Assembly: GCA_002238565.1 (NCBI GenBank)
Contig: MPMP01000039.1
Span: forward strand, 1-45,684
Source of the DNA: Albidovulum sp. bin36
GTDB taxonomy: Bacteria > Pseudomonadota > Alphaproteobacteria > Rhodobacterales > Rhodobacteraceae
Reading direction: 5' to 3'
Length of the DNA stretch: 45,684 nt
How positions within the stretch are numbered: position 1 is the stretch's first letter; each line of letters begins with the position of its first letter. This document shows positions 8,583 through 17,404 of the stretch, in pieces. A program made the translations under genes and the position numbers. The notes below the pieces were generated by a model. It made no database searches, was not told the origin of the DNA, and saw nothing but the letters and a program-made list of their open reading frames with translations.

Positions 8583-10201
8583 TGTCCGCGATTGACCCGA
8601 TATCCGTGGAAGTAATCGGAAGCGCTCTGAATTCGATCGCCGAGGAAATGGGGGAAGCGCTCGTCCGAGCAAGCTATTCGACGAATATCAAGGAGCGAAG
8701 GGACTGTTCGACCGCGCTATTCGACAAGGACGGGCTTACGATCTGCCAAGCCGAGCACATTCCCATGCATCTGGGGAGCTTCATCGGGTTCATTCCCTAC
8801 ATCCTGGACAAGATCGGAACCGGCGGCATTCGGCGCGGGGATGTCTTCATAGGCAACGATGCCTACGCCGGCGGCGGCACGCACTTGCCGGACATCGTGC
8901 TGGCGGAACCGATTTTTTTTGAAAGCGAGATCGTGGCATGGGCGATAAACACCGCTCATCATGCCGATTTCGCCGACCGGGGCCATGCGCACATTTTTCA
9001 GGAGGGGCTGCGAATCCCCCCTGTCCGCCTCTATCGCGAAGGAAAAGTTCAAGACGACCTGCGGGAATTATTATTGCTGAACTGCCAGGTTCCTCGCGAG
9101 CGACTGTCCGATATCAACGCGCAACTAGCCGCGAATCGCCTCGGGTCGGGCCGTGTAATCGATCTGTTCGGCAAATTCGGCAGGGAGAAGCTATTCTCCG
9201 CCTGGCGCGCGCTGCAGGACTATTCCGAACGCAAGATGCGGGCTGGAATTGCGGCGATTTCCGACGGCATCTACCGTTTTGAAGATCCGTTCGAAAGCAA
9301 CCAGCATCCGGATTCGATGCTGTTCAAGGTCGCGGTACGCATCGAAGGCGATTCGATGTCTCTTGAATTCGACGCGCCCGCGCAAGTCAGAGCCGGATTG
9401 AATTTGGTCTACACGTCGCTTCTTTCCGCTTGCTATTATGCGGTAAAATCCGCTGTCGACCCGACAATCCTTCCGAATGCCGGGCTTGCCCGCCCGTTGA
9501 AAATCACCGCGCCCCTGGGATCGATTCTGAATTGCGTGCATCCGGCCGCGGTCGACGGAAGAATCGCCGCTTGCCAACGGGTAGCCGACCTGGTTCACGG
9601 CGCATTGGCGCAGGCGATTCCCGATCAAGTCGCCGCCGCGGGAAACGGCTGCTGCACCGGAGCGATCTTCAACGGAGAGCAGATCAACGGCGATTCCTGG
9701 GTATATCTAGAAACAATAGGCGGCGGCGGCGGCGCTCGCCCGCGAGCCGACGGGATGAGCGGAATCCAAGTGCATCTGACCAATACATCGAACTTGCCCG
9801 TCGAAGCGATGGAACGCGAATATCCATTGACGCTATTGCGCTATGAACTAGTCGACGGGTCGGCGGGACCGGGTACGTTCCGGGGCGGCATGGGAATTCG
9901 CAGGGTCTACAGGGCGGAAAGAGCCTGTCGCTTTATTGTCGAAGGCTCCCGCCTAAGGTCGAGGCCATGGGGACTTGCGGGAGGATTGGAAGGAGCAGGA
10001 GCCAAGTTCAGCTTGGACGACCATCCCTTCGAATGCAGCGGCACTCGCGACCTCCGGCCCGGGCAAATCGTCGTTATCGAAACTCCGGGAGGCGGAGGCT
10101 ACGGGCCTCCATCGAGCCGACCGGAAGGCATGATAAGCGCGGATGTCGCTGACGGTCGAATTGACAAGGAATTCGCGCGGCGAATCTACGCCAAGGAATA
10201 G
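8582..10201 (+). CDS. hyuB: Hydantoinase/oxoprolinase subunit B (HyuB)
   Basis: A 539-residue HyuB protein starting at the ATG that overlaps the hyuA stop. Family signatures are RDCSTALFDKDG, GNDAYAGGGTHLPDIVL, WAINTAHHADFADRGH and the glycine-rich C-terminal ETPGGGGYG. HyuB forms the complex with HyuA that couples ATP use to ring opening or carboxylation. Length and motifs look intact. The frame is open upstream inside hyuA, but that part is an overlapping shadow. It is the last gene of the SDR-hyuA-hyuB group. Confidence 0.9.
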   Translation: MSAIDPISVEVIGSALNSIAEEMGEALVRASYSTNIKERRDCSTALFDKDGLTICQAEHIPMHLGSFIGFIPYILDKIGTGGIRRGDVFIGNDAYAGGGTHLPDIVLAEPIFFESEIVAWAINTAHHADFADRGHAHIFQEGLRIPPVRLYREGKVQDDLRELLLLNCQVPRERLSDINAQLAANRLGSGRVIDLFGKFGREKLFSAWRALQDYSERKMRAGIAAISDGIYRFEDPFESNQHPDSMLFKVAVRIEGDSMSLEFDAPAQVRAGLNLVYTSLLSACYYAVKSAVDPTILPNAGLARPLKITAPLGSILNCVHPAAVDGRIAACQRVADLVHGALAQAIPDQVAAAGNGCCTGAIFNGEQINGDSWVYLETIGGGGGARPRADGMSGIQVHLTNTSNLPVEAMEREYPLTLLRYELVDGSAGPGTFRGGMGIRRVYRAERACRFIVEGSRLRSRPWGLAGGLEGAGAKFSLDDHPFECSGTRDLRPGQIVVIETPGGGGYGPPSSRPEGMISADVADGRIDKEFARRIYAKE

Positions 10202-10431
10202 TTCGAAGAGAAGCCCAAGCCCCGGCCTGGCGAACGATCACGCGATTTCCTCAATTCAAATCGCTATCGCTTCTATTCGGCGGCATCTTTGCGGCACCTT
10301 CATTATTGTTGATTCAACGAAGTACGAATCAGCAGCGGCTTGCCAATCAAGAATTCCGCTCGGACCCGTTGAACAACACCTATCCAATTCATATCTGAAA
10401 ATGGAATCAACATTGCCAGGAGAATGAATCA

Positions 10432-11088
10432 ATGGCACTTCGAATCAACGATACCGCACCAGATTTCGTCGCGGAAACGACGGAAGGCCGAATTAATTTT
10501 CACGAATGGATCGGCGACGGATACGCCGTACTTTTTTCCCACCCGAAAGATTTTACACCGGTTTGCACAACGGAACTTGGCGTGATGGCGGGCATGAGCG
10601 AAGAATTCGCGAAGAGAAATGCAAAAATCATAGGAATTTCAGTGGATCCGGTCGACGACCACAATAAATGGAAGGCCGACATTGAAAGCGTGTCGGGAAA
10701 TACCGTCGCTTATCCCATGATCGGCGACGGCGAACTCGAAGTCGCCAAGCTTTACGAAATGCTTCCGGCGGCGGCGGGCGATTCCTCGAAAGGCCGCACC
10801 CCGGCGGACAACGCGACCGTCCGGTCGGTCTTCATCATAGGTCCCGACAAGAAGATCAAGCTCTCATTGACCTATCCGATGACCACGGGACGGAATTTCG
10901 ACGAAATCCTGCGCGCGCTCGATTCAATTCAATTGACCGCAGGCTATCAAGTCGCCACGCCGGCAAATTGGAAGCAGGGCGACGACGTGATCATAACGCC
11001 AGCGGTTTCAAACGAGGATGCCAAGGAGCGATTCGGCGAATATGAAACCGTGCTTCCGTATTTGCGGAAGACCAAGCAGCCGGCGTAA
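10432..11088 (+). CDS. Peroxiredoxin, 1-Cys (Prx6) type
   Basis: A 218-residue thiol peroxidase. The peroxidatic cysteine is C45 in SHPKDFTPVCTTELG. The long C-terminal extension ending ERFGEYETVLPYLRKTKQPA and the lack of a conserved resolving cysteine fit the Prx6/1-Cys subfamily. A good AGGAG site precedes ATG 10432. It reduces hydrogen and organic peroxides in the cytoplasm. It stands alone with its own upstream region and a strong hairpin downstream, so it is probably a single-gene transcript. Confidence 0.93.
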   Translation: MALRINDTAPDFVAETTEGRINFHEWIGDGYAVLFSHPKDFTPVCTTELGVMAGMSEEFAKRNAKIIGISVDPVDDHNKWKADIESVSGNTVAYPMIGDGELEVAKLYEMLPAAAGDSSKGRTPADNATVRSVFIIGPDKKIKLSLTYPMTTGRNFDEILRALDSIQLTAGYQVATPANWKQGDDVIITPAVSNEDAKERFGEYETVLPYLRKTKQPA

Positions 11089-11160
11089 AGCCGCCATTCA
11101 GCCGCGCATCGCCGGCGGCATCCGCAAGGACGGATAGCGAATCCAATTTGATCCCAATGC

Positions 11161-11191
11161 TTAGTCGGTGCCGTGAACTGGCACCGACTAA
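11161..11191 (+). terminator. Hairpin after the peroxiredoxin gene
   Basis: TTAGTCGGTGCC at 11161-11172 is perfectly complementary to GGCACCGACTAA at 11180-11191 around a 7-base loop, about 70 bases after the peroxiredoxin stop. No T-run follows directly, so it may act as a 3' stabiliser or bidirectional element instead of a classic intrinsic terminator. Confidence 0.55.
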
Positions 11192-11960
11192 TTGCCGATT
11201 AATTTCAAAGTAAAAAAAAATTCGGTTTCAGGCGTAGGAGCTTTCGCAAGAAAGATCGAAGTACTCAGATTTCCGGTGCCAGACCCCACCGTAATTCGGT
11301 TCAAGATGACACCCCCGGCTTTCGAGCAATGAGAAGTCGTTTTCATAGCCATCGAGATCCCGCAGCAGTTCCGCGACGAGCACCGGTTTTGCGATCATGC
11401 TAGCCGAGCCTGGCATGAAGCTCCGTCCCTCGATTCCCCGCGCGCGGTTCTAGGGAAATTTGCCGCTGCACTCGTCGCAACTATAGCGCGAGTGTTTCAG
11501 CTTGATACCGCACTGGCGAGTCGTGACGATTCTGACCCGCCGGTTCCGGCGCATTATGAGCTTCCCGCAATCCTGGCTGGATGGAGTCGGCAGACACCGC
11601 CCTGCTCCTCCATCAATCAATTCCTTGAGAGCGATAGTACCGCAGGTACCGACATCATATATACTCACTGCGTTCGGGTCGCGAAGCGCCGGTAGCTTTC
11701 TGCTCAATGCCATTGCCAATCGCCTCGCTGAATTGCCTAGTGAGCGTCGCCGAACATATTGCCCAAATCTTGCAATCCGTGCCACCGCCTCGGCAAAGGG
11801 ACGTAAATTTGTTGGAATTGCATGCTGGCTTTGTCAGTTTGACCGACAAGTCAACTAGCAGCCTGGAGTTTAATGATTCTATAGCATTGGATTGTCCCAA
11901 CCAATGCCCCTGCAGTCTAAGTGCTTAAATCAATATACCACATATTGTAAGTCAAAGTAG
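11192..11960. other. AT-richer gene-poor interval before the GHKL island
   Basis: No gene is recognisable on either strand. Minus-strand open frames at 11228-11416 and 11450-11785 encode short peptides, one cysteine-rich at its end (QCGIKLKHSRYSCDECSG). Neither matches a family I know and neither has a clear ribosome site. The interval probably holds the left junction of the accessory island. Confidence 0.35.
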
Positions 11961-12212
11961 AAAAATTCGTTTTTTCCAATATATAGATCATTTTCCGACT
12001 TTTGTAGCAAGCTCTTCGAACAGGTCGACAATCCGGATCTTCTGCATTATCCCTCCACGCACGCGCCAGCGCTAGCACACTCGTTGCGTCGCGTCGGCAA
12101 TCGATCATCGGTCAAACTGCTGACGATCCTGCGCAAAAAATCGCTCATACGCAATATTGAAAATGTAAGGGAACAGCATGCCCGGGAATGGACCTTTGAA
12201 AGTAAAGGTTGA
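11961..12212 (+). pseudogene. 5'-truncated reading frame overlapping the GHKL gene
   Basis: A frame open from just after a TAG at 11958 to a TGA at 12210-12212 encodes about 83 residues with a protein-like composition (FSDFCSKLFEQVDNPDLLHY ... VKLLTILRKKSLIRNIENV). It has no start codon before the TAG and overlaps the first 35 bases of the next gene, as an upstream operon partner would. I read it as the 3' end of a gene that lost its 5' part. I do not recognise the family, and chance openness is not excluded. Confidence 0.3.
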
Positions 12213-13521
12213 GCCGACCAAGGAACTCTTCGCTAATATTTTAACGAGGGACATCGCTCACCATGCCGCGATAATCGAACTGCTGGACAATTCTATCGAT
12301 GGCGCAAAGCGCGTGGCCGCCAACGCTTCCGATTTAAAGAGTTTTTGGGTCAGGATAGAGTTTGACAGCGAGAAATTTAAGATTCACGACAATTGTGGCG
12401 GTATTCCCCTCAATGTTGCGCGAGACTATGCCTTCCGTTTCGGACAAGCGGAGGGAATGACGCAAGTACCAGGTTCGATTGGCCAGTTTGGCGTTGGCAT
12501 GAAGCGGGCGCTATTTAGTTTTGGCCGGAAGTTTGTCGTTGAGTCAACGACAAGCAAAGACTGGTTCCGGCTGGAAATCGACCTTGGCAAATGGATGGAA
12601 GAAAAGGATAGCTGGGATTTCGAATTAGTAGAATATGGCAATAATGACGGATCTAGGGAGATTGGCACTCGGATCGAGGTAACCAATCTCATCGAAAGTG
12701 TTTCTAGCCAGTTCGCCCTCGGCTGCTTCCAAACCAAGGTCGAGAACGAGATCCGGCGGAATCATGGCTTTTTCATTGACCAGGGTCTTGCCGTCCGAGT
12801 CTGCGGCTCGACAATCCCGAGCGACCAATGGCGACTTATCTCAGACGAACAATTCTCTCCTGAATATAGAAGGAAAATCTATAGCCTTAGCGAGACGCCC
12901 TTGACGGTTCGCATCCACGCCGGCGTTAGCCGCTCCAGCCCGAGTGATGCCGGATGGTATGTGATTTGTAATGGTCGCTTGGTTCTCAGTGCGGACAAAA
13001 CTGAAAAGACCGGTTGGGGATGGCAATTGAGAGTAATGGCGGAAATGGATGCCGCCAGCGGCACGCCTCGCTATCACAATCAGTTTGCTCGCTTTCGTGG
13101 GTATGTGTTCTTTGACTGCGATAATGCCGGTCTACTGCCGTGGAATACAACCAGGACAGACATTGATCCAGACAACCCTTTCTGGCTGGATGCGAGAGAA
13201 GAAATGGCAAAGGCGATGCGACCGGTCATTGCCTTCTTGAATATGGTTGATAGCGAAACCGACCTGCCGCAGTCTGGACGGTTTTTTATGTCTGCATTGG
13301 CTGCGGCACAGACAAAGGCCATTGCGGATGCAGAAATTGAGCGGAAATTTAGCTTTCCTAAGAACCCGCGCCCGCCTACCAAGAAAAATGCCATCATTCA
13401 GTTCCGCAAGGAACAGGAACGCGTGAATGCCCTGCAAAGTGCGATGGGTACTAACTCTGCGCGCGATACAGGCGATACGGCCTTCGAGGAAGCCTATAAA
13501 CGGCATGTGGAAAGCGAGTAG
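12178..13521 (+). CDS. GHKL-fold ATPase (HSP90/MutL/MORC-like) of an accessory or defence system
   Basis: A 447-residue protein with all three motifs of the Bergerat ATP-binding fold: the N box IIELLDNSIDGA (E34, N38), HDNCGGI (D71, G74), and GQFGVGMKRA (G105, G107, K109). The following region resembles the S5-like transducer domain. ATG 12178 has AAGGG seven bases upstream. MORC/MutL-like GHKL ATPases are known in bacterial restriction and defence operons, where they are thought to clamp on or remodel DNA. No methylase or nuclease is visible beside it. The only downstream partner is the broken gene at 13541-14479. The gene is AT-richer than the core genome. Confidence 0.8.
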   Translation: MPGNGPLKVKVEPTKELFANILTRDIAHHAAIIELLDNSIDGAKRVAANASDLKSFWVRIEFDSEKFKIHDNCGGIPLNVARDYAFRFGQAEGMTQVPGSIGQFGVGMKRALFSFGRKFVVESTTSKDWFRLEIDLGKWMEEKDSWDFELVEYGNNDGSREIGTRIEVTNLIESVSSQFALGCFQTKVENEIRRNHGFFIDQGLAVRVCGSTIPSDQWRLISDEQFSPEYRRKIYSLSETPLTVRIHAGVSRSSPSDAGWYVICNGRLVLSADKTEKTGWGWQLRVMAEMDAASGTPRYHNQFARFRGYVFFDCDNAGLLPWNTTRTDIDPDNPFWLDAREEMAKAMRPVIAFLNMVDSETDLPQSGRFFMSALAAAQTKAIADAEIERKFSFPKNPRPPTKKNAIIQFRKEQERVNALQSAMGTNSARDTGDTAFEEAYKRHVESE

Positions 13522-13540
13522 TTAACGCAGAACGGCCCCA

Positions 13541-14479
13541 AGTTACCGCCTTATCGATTATCGCATTCGCCCGTCCAAGCATGTCGAGCGAGTTATGCTT
13601 TGCGAAGCGTTCCGTCGACTTCGATTCCACGACCTCGAGGATTACCAGTATGTAGGCTTAGGTTCTATTTATCTTGCCGATATTAGGCTGGTTCATCGCA
13701 GCCTTGGCATTTGCCGCATGTTCAGCATTGTGAAGCAGATTCAAAATAATGAACGGTTTAAATGGAACAAGCCCTATTCGGGCATCACTATGAGTTTCGG
13801 AGAAACAGCGCGAAGGTTGTCGGATGTAGATTTTTCGCGGCCAACCATCATCTGGTTGGATTACGATGACCGGCTGATAGGATCGATTATCAAAGACATT
13901 CGTGATGTCGCTCACTCCGCTTCGCACGGATCTGTTCTCGTTGTCACCGTTAATGCTCACCCATGGCAATCAAACGAAGATGGCGCAGATATGCTCGATT
14001 AGCTTCGCACAGATATTGGGACCGAACGAATTCCGGTTCAGACCGACCTACCCTCGCTTCGCGGTTGGGGTCTTGCTAAGTTGTACAGGCAAATCGGCGA
14101 TAGAGAGATCCGCGATGCCCTGTCTGCAGCTAACGGCGCCGATCCGGACAGACAGATGGATTACAAACAACTGTTCAATTTCCAGTACGATGACAACGCA
14201 AGGATGACGACGTTTGGCGGTGTTTTCTTTGATCGGGCCAGTGATGCGGACTTTCGTGCGTGCGCTTTCGAACGATTGAAATTTTTTCGTCCTGGCGTCG
14301 ATCACTTTCGAATACGTGCTCCGAAACCTGCATTGAGGGAAATTGCGCATCTGGAGCGCCAGCTGCCGCTGGCACAGGGCGCAAACCTTGATTTTGGGCC
14401 GATGCCCCATAAGGACGCAAATGACTACATTGAGCTTTATCGCTATTTGCCGACGTTTGCGCCCATCGACTTGATATAA
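13541..14479 (+). pseudogene. Broken partner of the GHKL ATPase (Rossmann-like protein, in-frame amber)
   Basis: One reading frame runs from about 13541 to a TAA at 14477-14479 and is interrupted only by a TAG at 14000-14002. Before the stop it encodes YRIRPSKHVERVMLC, YQYVGLGSIYLADI, FKWNKPYSGITMSFGE and IIWLDYDDRL, like a Rossmann or methyltransferase-type fold. After the stop the same frame continues with LRTDIGTERIP up to DFGPMPHKDANDYIELYRYL. The stop fits a CAG-to-TAG change at a glutamine. The conserved-looking N-terminus begins before the first ATG (13595) and no usable start precedes it. The gene is therefore either dead or needs amber suppression. Family function is unknown to me. 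Confidence 0.6.
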
Positions 14480-15354
14480 GATAATCTGCCAGCCTAGCTA
14501 GCCGGATATCGGCGACACGTCCGCGAAGAGTCCTAATCGGCTCCGCGCATCGTTGCTTCCGCGGAAAAACGGTGCGGAATGTGTTCGATGCCCCGTCCGC
14601 CCACGCGCGGTCCTCTGTCGAGGCGCGGTTTCGGGGATTTCCGCCCTTGCGTCCAGTCGGTGCCGCGCGTCAATTCCAGCAGCGGAAATCAACTCTTCGG
14701 TTGCGAGATTCAGGCGTTGCGTCTTGAACACGGCGCCTTCGCCGCCGATTCGGTTGTGCGGACAGCGGCCGGCCAATTCTAGCGACTATGGCGCGAGTGG
14801 CCCGGGCGCCCATGTCGAAGAAGCCGCCATAAGTCGAACTGCCCGGAAATTCCCAGGATTCCCGCCGAAAGGACGGAAGCGAGGGCTGTCCCTATCCGAG
14901 TGCCGTCGCCTCGCACAGTTCGAGGTCCGAATGCAGATTCCGGTTGCGCAATTCCGCCTGAATCATTCCGCGACAGTCCAACTCGACTAAATCTGGTCGG
15001 ACGGAATTTGCTAGCGCGTCAATCTCTTCGCCGCTATGTCTTGAAGTCTCAAATGGCGCCTGAACGACAAATGCCCGTATTCATCTCGGCTACGTCAGCT
15101 TCCGCACCGAGCGATGCGATAATCATTTCGATTTAATCTGATCGGCTCGTTTATAGCCATCGCCACATCCTCCGACCGATTTCGCGCTTGCCGTCAATCC
15201 GACTCCGCGCAAAGCCGGTCGTTAGACAAGCGGCTATTTTCCCGACCTCCCCGTTCCCCCGTGCCTGGCTGCGCCGGACACGGGGTTCTAGAAGAGGATT
15301 TCCTCGCTCGCGAATTGAAGCAAGGAACAATTCAAACTGAATCTACGGACTAAT
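14480..15354. other. Long gene-poor interval with possible decayed sequence
   Basis: About 870 bases with no intact gene. On the minus strand between roughly 15060 and 14790 a frame reads EEIDALANSVRPDLVELDCR, then a TAG, then YGGFFDMGARATRAIVARIG. It looks like a degraded protein-coding sequence, but I cannot name it. The hflC-side hairpin at 15257-15285 lies here. No RNA gene was seen. Confidence 0.35.
15257..15285 (-). terminator. GC-rich hairpin downstream of hflC
   Basis: CCCCGTG at 15257-15263 pairs with CACGGGG at 15279-15285, and inner GG/CC pairs extend the stem. It lies about 70 bases past the hflC stop on the minus strand. There is no clear T-run, so its role in termination is tentative. 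Confidence 0.4.
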
Positions 15355-16224
15355 TCAATTGATAGAGTCAGTCTTCAGGTAGTCGAAGAATTCGCTGTCG
15401 GGCGACATGACGATCGACGTGTTCTTCCCGTCGAGAGCCTTCTCGTAAGCGTTTAGAGATCTGTAGAACTCGAAAAACTCCGGGTTGGCGCCAAAAGCTT
15501 GGGCAAATATCGCGTTGCGCCGCGCATCGGCTTCACCGCGCGTTATTTCGGCTTGCTTGCGAGCTTCGGAAACGATTTCGACTAGAGTTCTATCGGCCTG
15601 GGCGCGAACCTTCTGAGCCGCTTCCTCGCCTCGGGCGATTTCGTCGGCCGCTTCCCTTTCCCGCTCCGCGCGCATGCGCGCGAAGGTGGCTTCCAAGTTC
15701 TGCGCAGGCAGGTCGGTGCGCTTCAGCCGGACGTCGATAACTTCGACCCCGAGATTTTCCGCATCTAATCTTGCCTTGTCTCGAATCTGCTCCATCAGTG
15801 CCGCCCTGTCCGCCGACAGCACCGTATTGGATGAAACGGAACCAAGCACTTCGCGAGTTGCCGCGGTTAGAATGCGTTCAAGCCTGCTCTCCGCGGACCG
15901 CACGCCGCCGACGCCGACAGCTTCGCGGAACTGGACGACATCGGAAATCCTGTACCTGGCGAAGGCATCGACGACAAGTCGACGGTCGTCGAGAGGCGTA
16001 ACTTCAAGCGACTGCGTAGCCAGCGAAAGTATCCGGTCGTCGTATCTCACGACCTCTTGAATCAAGGGGATTTTGAATGCTAGGCCGGGGTCTTCCTTGA
16101 CAAATTGCACTTGACCGAATTGCAGAACTAGCGCCTTCTCGCGTTCGTCTACGATGAAAATCGAACTTAGCGCCGTGCCAACTACGATGACTACGGCGGC
16201 CAGTATCAGCGTGGCTCTATTCAT
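15355..16224 (-). CDS. hflC: HflC, SPFH/prohibitin-family regulator of FtsH
   Basis: A 289-residue protein with one N-terminal membrane anchor (ATLILAAVVIVVGTALSSIF) followed by an SPFH domain with FIVDEREKALVLQFGQV and an alanine/glutamate-rich coiled coil (AEREREAADEIARGEEAAQK). HflC pairs with HflK to form a large cage around the FtsH membrane protease. Its ATG overlaps the hflK stop by four bases (ATGA), as in most proteobacteria. Length is normal. Confidence 0.93.
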   Translation of the reverse strand: MNRATLILAAVVIVVGTALSSIFIVDEREKALVLQFGQVQFVKEDPGLAFKIPLIQEVVRYDDRILSLATQSLEVTPLDDRRLVVDAFARYRISDVVQFREAVGVGGVRSAESRLERILTAATREVLGSVSSNTVLSADRAALMEQIRDKARLDAENLGVEVIDVRLKRTDLPAQNLEATFARMRAEREREAADEIARGEEAAQKVRAQADRTLVEIVSEARKQAEITRGEADARRNAIFAQAFGANPEFFEFYRSLNAYEKALDGKNTSIVMSPDSEFFDYLKTDSIN

Positions 16225-17330
16225 TGGTCTGTCGTTCCTCTGCGCAATTCATTCAACGGAAGATAGGGTACGATTCCGCTACCGCCTCCCGAGCCGATAT
16301 TCTGGTCAAGCAAAATCTTGTCAACCGAGGCGAAGACCCGCTCCATAGTTTCAATGTAGAGGCGCTTCCTAGTTACTTCCGGCGCTAGCTCGTATTCCGT
16401 AAGAACCGCGCTAAACCGGCTCGCTTCGCCTTCGGCTTCGTTTATGACTTGCGCCCGGTAGCCTTCGGCTTCTTCGAGCAACTGCGCCGCTTCGCCGCGC
16501 GCGCCGGCGAGCACTCTATTCGCATAGGCGTCCGCCTGCTTCTGCAGACGATCGCGCTCCTGTTCCGCCGCCTGAACCTCGCGGAAGCTGTCGATGACTT
16601 CCTTCGGCGGGTCGGCCTTTTCGAAATTCACCCTGACGACATTCATCCCGGAATTGTAGCTGTCGAGATTTATCTGAATCAATTCGGCCAGCCTCGCCGC
16701 AACGATTCCTCGGTCGCGGTTGAGAATCGGCGCCAATTCCGACTGAGCCATGATTTCCCGCATCGCCGATTCGGAAACAGCGCGAATCGTTTCGATCGGA
16801 TCGGCGAGATTGAAGAGGAATAGCGACGGATCCGTAATGTTCCAAACGACTTGGAAATCAATGTCGATGATGTTTTCGTCGCCCGTGAGCATCAGGCCCT
16901 CGTCGACCCGAGCGCCCCCGCCGACGCCAATGTCCTCCGTCCGTTCGCGCGTAACCGATACGATTTCGCGAGTTACCAGCGGCCACGGGGCGAAATTCAG
17001 CCCCGGCTGGCCCGTCGAGGAATATTCGCCCAGGAAAAATTCCACGGAACGCTCTTCCGGCTTGACGGAATAGAATGAGAAGTAAGCCCAAGCTACGGCC
17101 AAGCCTAGGATTACCAGGATAATCGGGCCGCGCGACAGTCCCGGGCCGCCCGTTCCGCGTCTCTTGGACCTTCGCCCGCCGCCGCGCCCGCCACCGCCGA
17201 AAATGGATTTGAGCTGGTCTCGGCCCTTATCCATCAACTCGTCGATTTCCGGCATTTCGGGGATGTTCGGACCTTGGCCGCCACCCCTGTCGCGGCCGCC
17301 CCAGGGACCGCCAGAATTGTTTTGTGACAT
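16221..17330 (-). CDS. hflK: HflK, SPFH/prohibitin-family regulator of FtsH
   Basis: A protein of about 369 residues. A glycine/arginine-rich cytoplasmic N-terminus (GGRGGGRRSKRRGTGGPG) precedes one membrane helix (PIILVILGLAVAWAYFSFYS), then the SPFH domain with VKPEERSVEFFLGEY and a coiled coil rich in A, E and Q. I start at ATG 17330 (MSQNNSGG), where HflK-like sequence begins; a TTG at 17357 is also in frame. HflK and HflC restrict substrate access to FtsH. The gene is translationally coupled to hflC. Confidence 0.92.
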   Translation of the reverse strand: MSQNNSGGPWGGRDRGGGQGPNIPEMPEIDELMDKGRDQLKSIFGGGGRGGGRRSKRRGTGGPGLSRGPIILVILGLAVAWAYFSFYSVKPEERSVEFFLGEYSSTGQPGLNFAPWPLVTREIVSVTRERTEDIGVGGGARVDEGLMLTGDENIIDIDFQVVWNITDPSLFLFNLADPIETIRAVSESAMREIMAQSELAPILNRDRGIVAARLAELIQINLDSYNSGMNVVRVNFEKADPPKEVIDSFREVQAAEQERDRLQKQADAYANRVLAGARGEAAQLLEEAEGYRAQVINEAEGEASRFSAVLTEYELAPEVTRKRLYIETMERVFASVDKILLDQNIGSGGGSGIVPYLPLNELRRGTTDQ

Positions 17331-17404
17331 TAGAGGGTTTGCACTCCTTTTTCTCAATTCCTTGGGAATCTATATATAGATAGTGGCTCTTGCGACGGGA
17401 AATT

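Noticed and set aside
11228..11785. Two minus-strand open frames (62 and 111 codons) after the peroxiredoxin gene
   Set aside because: No ribosome site, no recognisable motif, and location in an AT-richer junction; one has a cysteine-rich end but this is not enough to call a gene.
14553..14990. 145-codon plus-strand open frame between the GHKL island and hflC
   Set aside because: Arginine/proline/alanine-rich translation without family features; overlapped by other open frames on the opposite strand.
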